In this document: positions 1 through 9,455 of the stretch, piece by piece
How the letters are laid out: each line of letters begins with the position of its first letter
Position numbering within the stretch: position 1 is the stretch's first letter
NCBI RefSeq assembly: GCF_016405145.1
Contig: NZ_JAEKIA010000007.1
Coordinates: 83,499-147,498, forward strand
Direction: 5' to 3'
From: Schaalia cardiffensis
GTDB taxonomy: Bacteria > Actinomycetota > Actinomycetes > Actinomycetales > Actinomycetaceae
Length of the DNA stretch: 64,000 nucleotides
The notes under the pieces: model-generated
Told to the model about the DNA's origin: nothing
Databases searched by the model: none
Seen by the model: only the letters and a program-made list of their open reading frames with translations
Translations under genes and position numbers: made by a program

Positions 1-5
1 CTCGC

Positions 6-230
6 TCAGCCGATCGCGAATCCGACGCGGCGCTCGGCCTGCTCACTCATCTGCACATAGCCGATGGCGTTCGCGGGAATAAGGTAGCGTTCCTTCTTCG
101 AATCGACGAGGTCGAGGACGCTGCCATCCCGGATGGCGGCTTCGACGCGGCTGGAGAGCTCGTCGAAGTCCAAGTCGACGTCAATGGCCAGTTCGCGGGC
201 CGAACCGCGCACCCCGATGATGATGTTCAT
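6..230 (-). CDS. DUF3107 family small protein
   Basis: A 74-residue protein matching the actinobacterial DUF3107 family (M. tuberculosis Rv3208A/TB9.4), whose function is unknown to me. An in-frame ATG lies further upstream at 263, but the ATG at 230 is chosen because GGAGG (240-236) sits 5 nt before it and the protein then begins with the family-typical MNIIIGVRG. It is acidic, with no signal peptide or membrane segment. It is divergent from the adnAB operon, as expected from the conserved neighbourhood. Confidence 0.85.
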   Translation of the reverse strand: MNIIIGVRGSARELAIDVDLDFDELSSRVEAAIRDGSVLDLVDSKKERYLIPANAIGYVQMSEQAERRVGFAIG

Positions 231-293
231 ATGTGCCTCCATGAGGATCGATACTGCTCTCATGCTAAGGGTCCGCAGATGACTATGCCCTCT

Positions 294-308
294 GGGATGA
301 TTCCGTCA
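294..308 (+). promoter_or_regulatory. candidate -10 box for a leaderless adnA mRNA
   Basis: GATGAT (296-301) lies 6 nt before the adnA ATG at 308 and there is no Shine-Dalgarno sequence. The same GGGATGAT arrangement precedes uvrD2 at 42878. A leaderless transcript is inferred, not shown. Confidence 0.35.
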
Positions 309-3300
309 TGAGCGAAATCCACATTGAGCTGCGCCCCAGGCCCGAGGGGTGGGCAGACTTGCCCGCCCTCGACGATGCTCAAACAGCAGTCGTCGAGGCC
401 AGCCAAGACCGCTCCCTCGTGGTGCGCGGCGCCCCTGGGAGCGGTCGGACCACCTGCGCCCTCGCAGCTCTTGAGGCCGGGGTGAAGCAGGGGCAATCGG
501 TGCTCCTGCTCGTGCCGGACCGGGTGCGAGCGGATCGTCTGAGCGCTCAGGCCCAAGCGCTCGCCCCTCATGAGGTCCGCCCAGTGCGGACCCCCGCGTC
601 TTTCGCCCACCGGATCGTGACGACGTGGAGGCTGTCTCGTGCGGATCCTCTCGCCGGAGTGGAACTGGTGACGGGCGCACTCTTCGACGAGATCCTCGCC
701 CGCCTCATTGAACAGGTCGACGCCCCCTGGCCCCAATCCATGCCCGCCCAGATGCGCGCAATGGAGGCTTTCCGCGCTGAACTGCGTGATCTTTTCGCCC
801 GCGCCGGTGAAGCCGGACTCGACGCCAACAGCCTGGAAGAGGCAGGAAAAGAATTCGCTTTCCCCCAGTGGGTTGCGGCCGCAGCCCTGCTCCGGGCCTA
901 CCTGGATGCGCCGGAGTTCACGGTTGAGCACCGCGATGTGCTGCGTGTTGATCTGGCCCGCATCCAGACCCTCGCCGCTGAACTCATTGAGAATTGGGAT
1001 ACTCGCGGGCCCGGGGTCGGGATCGAATGCGGGCCTCTTGTGCCCGATCTTGTGATCGTGGATGATCTGCAAGACTGCACGCCTTCGACGATCCACCTCC
1101 TGCAAGCCCTTGAAGGGGCGGGGGCCAGAATCCTCGCCTTCGCAGATCCTGATGTTGCGGTCGCGAGTTACCGCGGCGGCGAGCCCCACTTGGATCTGAG
1201 ACTGGCGAAGACAATTGACGCCGAGGTCATGGAACTCGCAGGGGTGAAGGCCCAGCCGCCGCGAATACGCAGGGCTCTTGTGGATGTGGTCTCCGGGATC
1301 ACCCAGTCCGGCCCCCACGGGCGCCGCCGGGTGGGGGTGGAAAAGCCACGAAGCGAGGGTGAGGGTGAAGCCCGATATGACGAAGGCTCAATCATCGCCC
1401 ACCTCGGCGGTTCGAACGCCCAGCTCGGAGCCCATATCGCCCATGCTCTGAGGCGCCATCACCTGCACGAGGGCGTCGCCTGGGACAAGCAGGCCGTGAT
1501 CGTCAGATCCGCTTCGGCTGTCCACGAGTTCACCCGTCATCTGCGCCGCGGCGGGGTTCCGGTCAACGGGGCATCCAGGGCCTTCGATTTCGCCTCCCAG
1601 GCCAGTACCCGGGTCCTTCTCGAACTCATCGCCACGCCCGATGATGCTCGTGACCCGATTCGCGCGAACACCCTCATCGCCTCCCCCCTCGTGTCCTGTG
1701 ACGCTTTGGAAGTCCACCGTCTGCTCGCCCGCCTCGCCCTCGTGAATAACAAGAACGAGGAAGGCGGTGAGGACTCGGCGAAAGCCGGCCGGGCCCTTTC
1801 AGTTCGTGACCTTCTCGAAGGCGCAGAACTGCGTCCCACACGCGAGCCCGCTGCTCGGGCAGAGACGAGCCCCCTCGAAGAGGGCCTGGCCGCTGCTGCG
1901 AAGATCTGGGCTGCGCGCGCCGGTGCCTGGCGTCAACGCCCCCAGGAGGCGCTGTGGCGCATCTGGCAGGCCGCAGGAGTTGCGGACTCGTGGAAAGACG
2001 CGGCACTCGCCAGAGGTGAAGACTCGAACTGGTACGACGACCAGCTCGACGCCGTCGTCGCCCTCATGCGCGTCGCCGACGTGTGGGAGCAGCGTAATCC
2101 GGGAAAGACGGCCGCCAACTTTGCGAAAGACCTCCTGGATAAGGGGGTGCCCGTTGATACGATCGCCCGAGTCTCCACACGCCCCGCCGGAGTCTCAGTC
2201 CTGACACCCGCACAGGCAATGGGAGCCCATTTCGAGGTCGTCTCGATCATTGGCCTGCAGGAGGGGGCGTGGCCGAATACGCGTTTACGCACCCGCGCCT
2301 TGCGCGCCGATCTTCTCGCCGACCTCGGCGCAGGCCGTTTCGGGCAGGATGCCTCGGGCGCTCGAGTCCTCCTCGACGATCCTCGTCAAGCTAGGAGGGC
2401 CGTCCTTGACGACGAGCGCAGGCTCTTGGCTGCGGCGCTGTCGCGATGCACCCGGGTCGTGCATATTGGCGCGGTCAGTGCCGAAAACGACGCACCCTCG
2501 CTCTTCTTCCACTTGCTCGCCCAACACGCCGATACGGCCGATCAGGGCGATCCGCAGCTCACCCCGGCCCCTGCGCCCCTCAACCTGGCCGGACAGGTCG
2601 CGGACCTGCGAAGAGCCGCCGCCCGCGAAGACGAGGCCGAGGACCAGGAGACGGCGATCATTCTGCTCGCGCTACTCAGCAAAGAGGGAATCCGCTCAGC
2701 AGACCCGGATACCTGGACCGGTGAGGGACCCTTGAGTTCGGATGAGCCGATCAACTCCGGACTCGTGCACCTCTCGCCCTCGAGGATTGAAGCGGCCCTG
2801 AATTGTCCGCTGCGCTGGTTCCTCTCCTCGATCGGTGCGGAGGGGGGCGGTGGAGCCGCCCAATCCTTGGGCACGCTCCTGCACGCCCTCGCCGAGGAAC
2901 TCCCTCACGGCCGCGAAGAGGAGCTCCTCACTCGCCTCGAGTCGAAGCTCGCAGAACTCGACATTGACACCTCCACCTGGGAAGGACTCGACTTTAGTGA
3001 AAGGGCCCGCAAGAAGGCCCAGGCCTTCGCGGCCTACTGCGCCCAACATGAGGAGGAGGTTGAGGTCGAGAAGAATATCCGCGTCCAGATCGGACAGGTC
3101 ATGATCACCGGGCGCCTCGACCGCATCGAAAAGCAGAAAGAAGGCGTCGTTATCACGGACCTCAAGACCGGTGCCGCAGTGGGGAAAGCCCAAGTGAAAG
3201 CCCATCCGCAGCTCGCCGTCTACCAGCTTGCCCTTCGCACCCTCGGCTACGAGGTCGCCGACGCGAAGCTCGTTTTCCTCCTTGATGATGGGAAGGCTAA

Positions 3301-3484
3301 GACCCTGTCCCAAGGCCCATTAGATGAGGAGCAGCGTGCCCAATGGCTCAGCAGAATCGAAGAAGTCGGGACACTCGCACGCGCGTCAACACTCACTGCG
3401 AGCCCGAAGGAGCAGCGCTGTACAAGGTGCCCCTTCACGCGCTCGTGCCCTGCGCACACCCATGGTCGAAGGACGGTGGACTGA
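308..3484 (+). CDS. adnA: AdnA-like helicase-nuclease subunit (UvrD-like motor plus RecB-like nuclease)
   Basis: 1058 residues with an N-terminal UvrD/Rep-like motor and a C-terminal RecB-type PD-(D/E)XK nuclease. In mycobacteria AdnAB is the heterodimer that resects double-strand DNA ends. Walker A is GAPGSGRTT (residues 41-49). The Walker B position reads VDDLQD instead of DEFQD, and the motif VI region reads LSRCT rather than ALTRA, so the motor looks degenerate, as is known for AdnA. The nuclease core is ITDLKTG, bracketed by C833 and a C-terminal CTRCPFTRSC cluster expected to hold a 4Fe-4S centre. The stop is 1 nt before the adnB start, so the two should be co-translated. Confidence 0.85.
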   Translation: MSEIHIELRPRPEGWADLPALDDAQTAVVEASQDRSLVVRGAPGSGRTTCALAALEAGVKQGQSVLLLVPDRVRADRLSAQAQALAPHEVRPVRTPASFAHRIVTTWRLSRADPLAGVELVTGALFDEILARLIEQVDAPWPQSMPAQMRAMEAFRAELRDLFARAGEAGLDANSLEEAGKEFAFPQWVAAAALLRAYLDAPEFTVEHRDVLRVDLARIQTLAAELIENWDTRGPGVGIECGPLVPDLVIVDDLQDCTPSTIHLLQALEGAGARILAFADPDVAVASYRGGEPHLDLRLAKTIDAEVMELAGVKAQPPRIRRALVDVVSGITQSGPHGRRRVGVEKPRSEGEGEARYDEGSIIAHLGGSNAQLGAHIAHALRRHHLHEGVAWDKQAVIVRSASAVHEFTRHLRRGGVPVNGASRAFDFASQASTRVLLELIATPDDARDPIRANTLIASPLVSCDALEVHRLLARLALVNNKNEEGGEDSAKAGRALSVRDLLEGAELRPTREPAARAETSPLEEGLAAAAKIWAARAGAWRQRPQEALWRIWQAAGVADSWKDAALARGEDSNWYDDQLDAVVALMRVADVWEQRNPGKTAANFAKDLLDKGVPVDTIARVSTRPAGVSVLTPAQAMGAHFEVVSIIGLQEGAWPNTRLRTRALRADLLADLGAGRFGQDASGARVLLDDPRQARRAVLDDERRLLAAALSRCTRVVHIGAVSAENDAPSLFFHLLAQHADTADQGDPQLTPAPAPLNLAGQVADLRRAAAREDEAEDQETAIILLALLSKEGIRSADPDTWTGEGPLSSDEPINSGLVHLSPSRIEAALNCPLRWFLSSIGAEGGGGAAQSLGTLLHALAEELPHGREEELLTRLESKLAELDIDTSTWEGLDFSERARKKAQAFAAYCAQHEEEVEVEKNIRVQIGQVMITGRLDRIEKQKEGVVITDLKTGAAVGKAQVKAHPQLAVYQLALRTLGYEVADAKLVFLLDDGKAKTLSQGPLDEEQRAQWLSRIEEVGTLARASTLTASPKEQRCTRCPFTRSCPAHTHGRRTVD

Positions 3485-3485
3485 T

Positions 3486-6400
3486 ATGAGGAGCCCCATG
3501 CTTTCAGCGGCAAGGATCCAAGAGGCCATTGACCCCGGACTATCACCGACGCCCGAACAAGAAAGGATCATTGAATCTCCTTTGCGTCCCCTACTCGTCG
3601 TCGCGGGCGCGGGATCAGGCAAAACGGAGACCATGACGATGCGGGTCCTGTGGGCGGTCGCCAACCATGAGGAGATCACCCCCTCGTCCATCCTGGGCCT
3701 GACCTTCACGAAGAAGGCGGCAGGTGAACTGGGCGAGCGCCTACGTCGTCGCCTCCACACACTCGCACACATGCCCGAGTGGGAAGAAACCGACAGGGAA
3801 AGACTCGAAGGGGAACCCCTCGCCCTCACCTACAATTCCTTCGCCCAAAGGATCGTTCAAGAGCACGGGCTCGCAATCGGCCTCGACCCGGACTTCCGCA
3901 TGCTCGGACAAGCGGGCGGAGTACAAATGATGACCGAGATCCTCGCGAATTGGCCCCGAGTTCTCCACCCCGACTTGAAGATCGTGGACGCCGCGAAGAA
4001 AGCCCTGTCTTTGGCGGGAAAGCTCGCCGATCACGGCCTTGACCTTGACGAGGGCGCGATCCTCCTCGACGAATTCGGCGTGGAACTCTCAGCCGCCGGA
4101 GAGGGCAACACCACCATTCGTGAGATGCGGGCCGCCAATGAGAAGCGCCTCGCTCTGCTTGAGCCGATCCGTGAGTTCCAACGCCGCAAACGCGAAGAAG
4201 GTTTTTTGGACTTCTCCGATCAACTCCTGCTCGCCACGAAGATCGTCACCGAATCCCCTGAAGCGGTCAAACAGATCAGGGCCGAGCACAAGTGCGTGCT
4301 CCTTGACGAGTTCCAAGACACCTCCATCATCCAAATGACCTTCTTATCGACTCTGTTCCACGATCATCCGGTGACAGCCGTCGGTGATCCCAATCAGGCG
4401 ATCTACGGGTGGAGAGGCGCCTCGGCATCCTCTTTGGAGTCTTTCTTGGAGCGCTTCCAAGGGGCTGAGGCCCGTGAGGATCAGACCCTCAGCCTGTCAA
4501 CCGCGTGGCGTAATGATCGACGGATCCTCCTCGCTGCGAACAAGGTAGCGGCCCCGCTGCGTGAAAGCGCAGATAAGGCTGCGTCGCCTGTGCTCATAGA
4601 GTCTCCGGGAGCCGAAGAGGGCCGCGTGACAATCGCCTACGGGCTGAACCTGGAGGAACAGACGCGGATCATCGCGGACTATGTCGAAGGGCTTCGAAGC
4701 GCCCACAGGGGCGAGAAGTACTCGATCGCGGTGCTCGGACGCAAACGCAGACCCTTCCTCGCGATCGACCGAGAATTGCGTGAACGCGGGATCCCCACGC
4801 AGATCATCGGATTAGGTGGCCTCCTCGACCAGCCTGCGGTCGCGGATCTTCGCTCAACCCTGGCGATCACCGCGGATGTTCAGGCCTCATCGGATCTTGC
4901 GCGCCTCCTCGTCCGTGCGGACATTGGTTCTGCTGATTTAGCGGTCCTGGGGGCTTGGGCGCGCCACCTTGCCCTCGAAGCGGGGCGCGACCCGCACAGC
5001 GCACTCCTGCTCGACGCCGTTGACCACCCACCGGCCCCGGGGTGGCGACGCTCGGCTCAAGGCCCTGCAATGAGTGAAGCGGGAGCCAAGCGTCTCGCAC
5101 TTTTGGGCCAGCGGCTCAGGCGTTTGCGCGCCATGCGGGGGAGAGGACTGGTTGAACTCGCTGAGTCCGCGATGGGGACGATGGGGATCCTTGACGACGC
5201 GATCGCAGATCCCCTCGGCCTTGGATCTCGTGAAGCCCTCGACTCATTCATCGACGTCATCGCAGGTTTTGAGCAGTCCACTCCCTCTCCGACGCTCCTC
5301 GGTCTACTCGCCTGGTTGGATGCGGCACAAGAAGAGGAGAACGGTCTGGAGGGGGTGGCTCTTGAAGCAGATCCTGATGCCGTTCAGATCCTCACGATCC
5401 ACGCGGCGAAAGGCCTCGAATGGGATGGCGTCGTCATAGCCGGGCTCAGCGACGCCGAGTTTCCCACTCATAGGGGCAAGTCGGTCACCTGGAGTGCGCC
5501 CGCGCCTGCACAATCCGGATGGATTAATGACTCGGGTGAACTCCCTCATCCTCTACGGGGCGACTATGAGGATCTGCCCAGATTCGACATGGATCTCACG
5601 GACGGGAAAAATCCCTCCACTGCCTTCAAGAAGTGGCTGGAGGGCAGCTACAAGGTGGCGCTCGGCGCCCACTTGGAGCGTGAGGAACGCCGTCTCGCCT
5701 ACGTCGCCCTTACTCGCGCGAAGCACGATGAGCTCCTCGTCGGATCGTGGATCAACCAGGCAAAGACTCCTCGTGAGCCTTCCCGTTATCTTGAGGAATC
5801 ACGGCAGGCCCTCGTGAAGGACCTTCAGGATTCACTGGACTCAGGGGTCGTCTCCTGGGGGAACGGTCGCCGCTGTGAAGTGGACGCGCAGACTCGAAGG
5901 CTCCTTGAAGGGGAACTTGAGGCTCTCGGCTCCTGCATCACCCCCAAGCCCGAGGGCGAGCTGATCGAGGAACTCATGGTGAAAGAGGAGGGGGCCTCAT
6001 TCCCGCCTCAGCCGGGTCCTTCCCGTCGGGCGATCGCTCTGGCGGCCGACAAGGTCCGGCAGGTGAGAGCCGAGATGGACTCAGAGCGCGAGGTTTTCGA
6101 GATCCTCGCCGAACTCGGCGACTCCGCACGTGTGCGCGATGTCGTCGCACTCCTTGAGGAGCGTCGCCTCAATGCGGAGCAGCACACGATGCTCCTGTGG
6201 TCGGATCAGGTTCCCGCGACCTCAGTGTCTCGTTTGATCGACGATCCGCAGGCCTTCGCTGAACAGATCCGACGACCCATGCCCAAGGCGCCCAGTGAGT
6301 ATGCCTCTCTTGGCACGATCTTCCACGCGTGGGCCGAACGCCAACTCCACCAGGCCAGTGGTGAGCTCTGGGAAGAGCCGATCGTCGGAGTCGAGTCTCT

Positions 6401-6842
6401 TGACGAGGACGGGCGCGCCCGCCTGGAGCGGATGCAGAAGAACTTTCTCGAATTGGACATCGTGAGAAACGGCAGGCCTCTGGCCATTGAAGAGCCCTTC
6501 GCCCTCGAACTCGCGGGGATCAGTGTCACGGGGCGGATCGACGCGGTTTTCACTGATGCCCAGGGACGCACAGTGATCGTCGATTGGAAGACGGGAGTGT
6601 CGGCGTCGAGGGGAGCACCTCGAGACAGGCTCCGCTATTTCGCGACCCAGCTCCGCCTGTATCGCGCAGCATGGATGGCCGTCCATGAAGAGGAATCTTC
6701 AGTTCGTCCGCTTCTCGCTTTCGTTTCCTCCGGCGAGGTCGTGGAGTTGGATGAACTTGAAAAGAAAGCAGGCCTGGATCCGCGCACGAGTCTTGACAAA
6801 CTCCTCATGGACGCTCTCGACAAGCAGGGGGAGGGGAATTAG
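3486..6842 (+). CDS. adnB: AdnB-like helicase-nuclease subunit
   Basis: 1118 residues. The motor is canonical: GAGSGKTET Walker A (41-49), DEFQDTS near residue 275, GDPNQAIYGWRG, IHAAKGLEW and VALTRAK. A C-terminal RecB-like nuclease contains VIVDWKTG near residue 1030. It is therefore the ATP-hydrolysing partner of AdnA in end resection. The chosen ATG follows the adnA stop by one base, with GGTGGA 5 nt upstream. ATG 3498 behind AGGAG is an alternative start that drops four residues. The reading frame stays open upstream into adnA, but that part is not family-like. The stop overlaps the convergent phosphotransferase gene by 3 nt. Confidence 0.87.
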   Translation: MRSPMLSAARIQEAIDPGLSPTPEQERIIESPLRPLLVVAGAGSGKTETMTMRVLWAVANHEEITPSSILGLTFTKKAAGELGERLRRRLHTLAHMPEWEETDRERLEGEPLALTYNSFAQRIVQEHGLAIGLDPDFRMLGQAGGVQMMTEILANWPRVLHPDLKIVDAAKKALSLAGKLADHGLDLDEGAILLDEFGVELSAAGEGNTTIREMRAANEKRLALLEPIREFQRRKREEGFLDFSDQLLLATKIVTESPEAVKQIRAEHKCVLLDEFQDTSIIQMTFLSTLFHDHPVTAVGDPNQAIYGWRGASASSLESFLERFQGAEAREDQTLSLSTAWRNDRRILLAANKVAAPLRESADKAASPVLIESPGAEEGRVTIAYGLNLEEQTRIIADYVEGLRSAHRGEKYSIAVLGRKRRPFLAIDRELRERGIPTQIIGLGGLLDQPAVADLRSTLAITADVQASSDLARLLVRADIGSADLAVLGAWARHLALEAGRDPHSALLLDAVDHPPAPGWRRSAQGPAMSEAGAKRLALLGQRLRRLRAMRGRGLVELAESAMGTMGILDDAIADPLGLGSREALDSFIDVIAGFEQSTPSPTLLGLLAWLDAAQEEENGLEGVALEADPDAVQILTIHAAKGLEWDGVVIAGLSDAEFPTHRGKSVTWSAPAPAQSGWINDSGELPHPLRGDYEDLPRFDMDLTDGKNPSTAFKKWLEGSYKVALGAHLEREERRLAYVALTRAKHDELLVGSWINQAKTPREPSRYLEESRQALVKDLQDSLDSGVVSWGNGRRCEVDAQTRRLLEGELEALGSCITPKPEGELIEELMVKEEGASFPPQPGPSRRAIALAADKVRQVRAEMDSEREVFEILAELGDSARVRDVVALLEERRLNAEQHTMLLWSDQVPATSVSRLIDDPQAFAEQIRRPMPKAPSEYASLGTIFHAWAERQLHQASGELWEEPIVGVESLDEDGRARLERMQKNFLELDIVRNGRPLAIEEPFALELAGISVTGRIDAVFTDAQGRTVIVDWKTGVSASRGAPRDRLRYFATQLRLYRAAWMAVHEEESSVRPLLAFVSSGEVVELDELEKKAGLDPRTSLDKLLMDALDKQGEGN

Positions 6843-7930
6843 GCGCCCTCTTCATCCTCGACTGCCTGAGGGTGCTCGGACATGCTCAAGGGTTGAGTCG
6901 GCGCGCTGTGAGGATCAATTCCGTCTTTTTCTTCGGTGTCTTGCACAGTGCTTTCCACCTTGGCAGACGGGGAATATGATCGTCGGGCAACGAGCTCATC
7001 CTCGCCCAGATCCTGCGACAAATCGGTGAGCATGTCGCGTGCATCCTCGATGATTGAAGAATCCTCGGCGTGTAATCCGTGCACGAGCCAGCGAATGATC
7101 GCGAGTTCAGACAAAAGCTGCGCCCTCGTGAAAAGGTGAAGATCCACCACCGAACGCTCCTGGGAGTAGGCCTCGCGGAAACGAGTGAGGAAGGCTTCAG
7201 TGGCCTGGGCGAGAATCCACGCGATGTCTTGAGCGGGATCTCCGACATGAGCGGAAGAAAACCCCGTCATCGCGCGCACCACTGAATGGTCGAGGACGAG
7301 CGAGTTCCCCTGAAGATCACCATGGATCGGGGCGGGAGCGAAACGCCACAGGGATATCTCTTCCAGGGCGGCATCCCAACGGTTCCACAGGTTCGCGGGG
7401 ATGAGGACATTCGCAGCAGCTTCGTCGAGGAGCGCGTAGTGGCGGTCACGGCATTCCGTCGCCGAATATGCGGGTAGGTCAACGCCCGTGTAGGTCACAG
7501 GAGGCAGATTGTGCAGCGCCGCGAGGGATTTGCCCAGAGACGACGGCAGGATATGCGGGTCGTCGAAATCCTCTTCGTTCATGGTGCGTCCGCCGAGGTT
7601 CTGGTGGACGATCACCCGGTCGCCTTGGGGCGTGAAAGTCATGCCGTGGATGCGAGGGACGTCGAAGGGGAGTTTTCTCGCATCGCGCGCCTTCGCGAGG
7701 CGTGCGAGGACCCCTGACTCGGCATCGAGGTCGAGTCCGCCGACGCTGTCGTGGGGGCAGGTGACGGTCCACTTGTCGCCGCGCGCGTCAATGACTCCAG
7801 TGACAGAGCTGACTTCGTCGGAGAACTGGGGTGCGCACAATGCGACGATCTGGAATCCGGGGACGGCACAAGTCGCGAGGGCCGCGAGTTCGAGGGGAGT
7901 CTTCGCACGCTTCACAGATCCACGGTACAT
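6839..7930 (-). CDS. APH-family phosphotransferase-like protein, probably a pseudokinase
   Basis: 363 residues with an aminoglycoside-phosphotransferase/choline-kinase fold. The catalytic loop HGDLQGNSLVLD is intact (HGD with the downstream Asn). In the segment that normally carries the metal-binding Asp (pattern I-D-W/F about seven residues before GDP), this protein has TGFSSAHVGDP, so the Asp is replaced by Gly. The C-terminal 60 residues are acidic and poorly conserved. A phosphotransferase next to adnB is common in actinobacteria, but its substrate is unknown. The gene is convergent with adnB. Confidence 0.7.
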   Translation of the reverse strand: MYRGSVKRAKTPLELAALATCAVPGFQIVALCAPQFSDEVSSVTGVIDARGDKWTVTCPHDSVGGLDLDAESGVLARLAKARDARKLPFDVPRIHGMTFTPQGDRVIVHQNLGGRTMNEEDFDDPHILPSSLGKSLAALHNLPPVTYTGVDLPAYSATECRDRHYALLDEAAANVLIPANLWNRWDAALEEISLWRFAPAPIHGDLQGNSLVLDHSVVRAMTGFSSAHVGDPAQDIAWILAQATEAFLTRFREAYSQERSVVDLHLFTRAQLLSELAIIRWLVHGLHAEDSSIIEDARDMLTDLSQDLGEDELVARRSYSPSAKVESTVQDTEEKDGIDPHSAPTQPLSMSEHPQAVEDEEGA

Positions 7931-8216
7931 GTCGCCGCTGCGCAGGCACCTTCGGCGCGTCGCCTGTCACCCAAACTCGCGACGAATCGCGAAGAATCGC
8001 GTCGAATCCAGCCCCTCGGAGCCCCTCATTGCGCGCGCTCAGCGAAGGCGTTCTCACCCTTGCTCTTCGAACAGCTTATCCACAGCCCGTGGACGAGCCT
8101 TGTCCTTCACTCCTCGCGCTGATAGTTTCCGAATAATGCCACATGTTACGGGCACGCTTTTTCGCGCGCGGAGCATGTTCTGGACATTTCTGGACACAGC
8201 GCAGTGGAGTTGAGGA
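7931..8216. other. divergent intergenic region with one DnaA-box-like 9-mer
   Basis: 286 bp between the phosphotransferase and the pilus operon, expected to hold both promoters. It contains an exact TTATCCACA (8076-8084) and a run of GCGAATCGCGAAGAATCGCG-type degenerate repeats near 7978-8000. I see no gene. A single DnaA box is not an origin. Confidence 0.5.
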
Positions 8217-9455
8217 ATGGCTGAAGCTCAGGTTGAAGACCACGTTGAATGGATCCGTGAGCGTCTTGCCCTGCGCGGCGTGGATCCGGCGAGCTCCTCG
8301 CAAGAGATCATCGCCCTCGTCGATGAAGCAATCGACCTGCTCTCCCCACCAATGGCGCCCGCGGCCCGCGAAGAGTTCAGCGCAGAACTCATGGCACAGG
8401 TCGCAGGACTCGGACCCCTACAGCCCCTCATTGATGACCCGGAGGTGGAAGAACTGTGGATCAATTCCCCCTCCAAAGTATTCGTCGCGAAGAACGGAGT
8501 GGCGGAGCTGACGACGGTGATCCTCACAGATCAGCAGGTGCGCGACCTCGTGGAGAGAATGCTGCACCATTCGGGCAGGCGCCTCGATCTGTCTTCCCCC
8601 TTTGTTGATGCGATGCTCAAAGGCGGCGAGCGCCTCCACGTCGTCATCCCGCCGGTCGCGGGCCGCCACTGGTCGGTGAACATCCGCAAGCACGTGCAAA
8701 AGGCCCGCAGCCTCAAAGACCTCGTCAATGCTGGGATGCTGAACGCCGAAATGGCGGATTTCCTCACCTGCGCAGTCGGTGCGGGCCTTTCGATCCTCGT
8801 TTCTGGCGCCACCCAGGCGGGCAAGACGACCCTCCTTCGCGCCCTCGCAGGCGAATTGCCGAGGACGAGGCGCGTAATCTCTTGCGAAGAGGTCTTCGAA
8901 CTGGGATTGAAGAACCGGGACGGGGTCGCATTGCAGACCCGGCCGGGCAATATCGAGGGACGCGGCGAAGTGACCTTGAGGGACCTGGTCCGTGAAACCC
9001 TGAGGATGCGTCCCGAGTGTCTGATCGTCGGCGAGGTCCGGGGCCCGGAGGCCCTTGATCTTCTCCTCGCCCTTAACGCCGGAGTGCCGGGAATGGCGAC
9101 CGTTCATGCGAACTCGGCGCGCGAAGCATTGGGCAAACTCACGATGCTGCCCCTCCTTGCGGGCGAGAATGTCACGACCGACTTCGTTGTCCCAACCCTT
9201 GCTTCCAGTGTTGATCTTGTGTGCCATGTGGAGCGCGATGCGGATGGGCGACGCCGTGTCGGTGAAATCCTCCATCTTCCCGGACGCGTCGAGGGCGATC
9301 GCATTGAGGTCTCCCCCCTGTGGAGCACATCGCGAGGCCGGATCGTGCGCGGCGCGGGAGTGGCTGAACTGGCCGGCCGATTCGCGATGGCCGGATTCCC
9401 CGTCCCCTCGATCGCCTATAACGGGCAAGCGCTTACCGATCGAGGAGTTTTCTGA
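8217..9455 (+). CDS. tadA: TadA/CpaF-type secretion ATPase
   Basis: 412 residues of the VirB11/CpaF family of hexameric ATPases that power Flp/Tad pilus assembly. An N-terminal helical domain precedes the RecA-like core, with Walker A GATQAGKTT near residue 198, Asp-box region VISCEE, and the His-box region near GVPGMATVHANSAREAL. An AGGA lies directly against the ATG, an unusually close spacing, so a later start or another initiation mode is possible. It heads a seven-gene operon with overlapping junctions. The TGATG overlap with tadB implies translational coupling. Confidence 0.88.
   Translation: MAEAQVEDHVEWIRERLALRGVDPASSSQEIIALVDEAIDLLSPPMAPAAREEFSAELMAQVAGLGPLQPLIDDPEVEELWINSPSKVFVAKNGVAELTTVILTDQQVRDLVERMLHHSGRRLDLSSPFVDAMLKGGERLHVVIPPVAGRHWSVNIRKHVQKARSLKDLVNAGMLNAEMADFLTCAVGAGLSILVSGATQAGKTTLLRALAGELPRTRRVISCEEVFELGLKNRDGVALQTRPGNIEGRGEVTLRDLVRETLRMRPECLIVGEVRGPEALDLLLALNAGVPGMATVHANSAREALGKLTMLPLLAGENVTTDFVVPTLASSVDLVCHVERDADGRRRVGEILHLPGRVEGDRIEVSPLWSTSRGRIVRGAGVAELAGRFAMAGFPVPSIAYNGQALTDRGVF

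Noticed and set aside
8076..8084. Replication origin at a DnaA box
   Set aside because: A single box with no cluster, no AT-rich unwinding element and no dnaA/dnaN neighbours.
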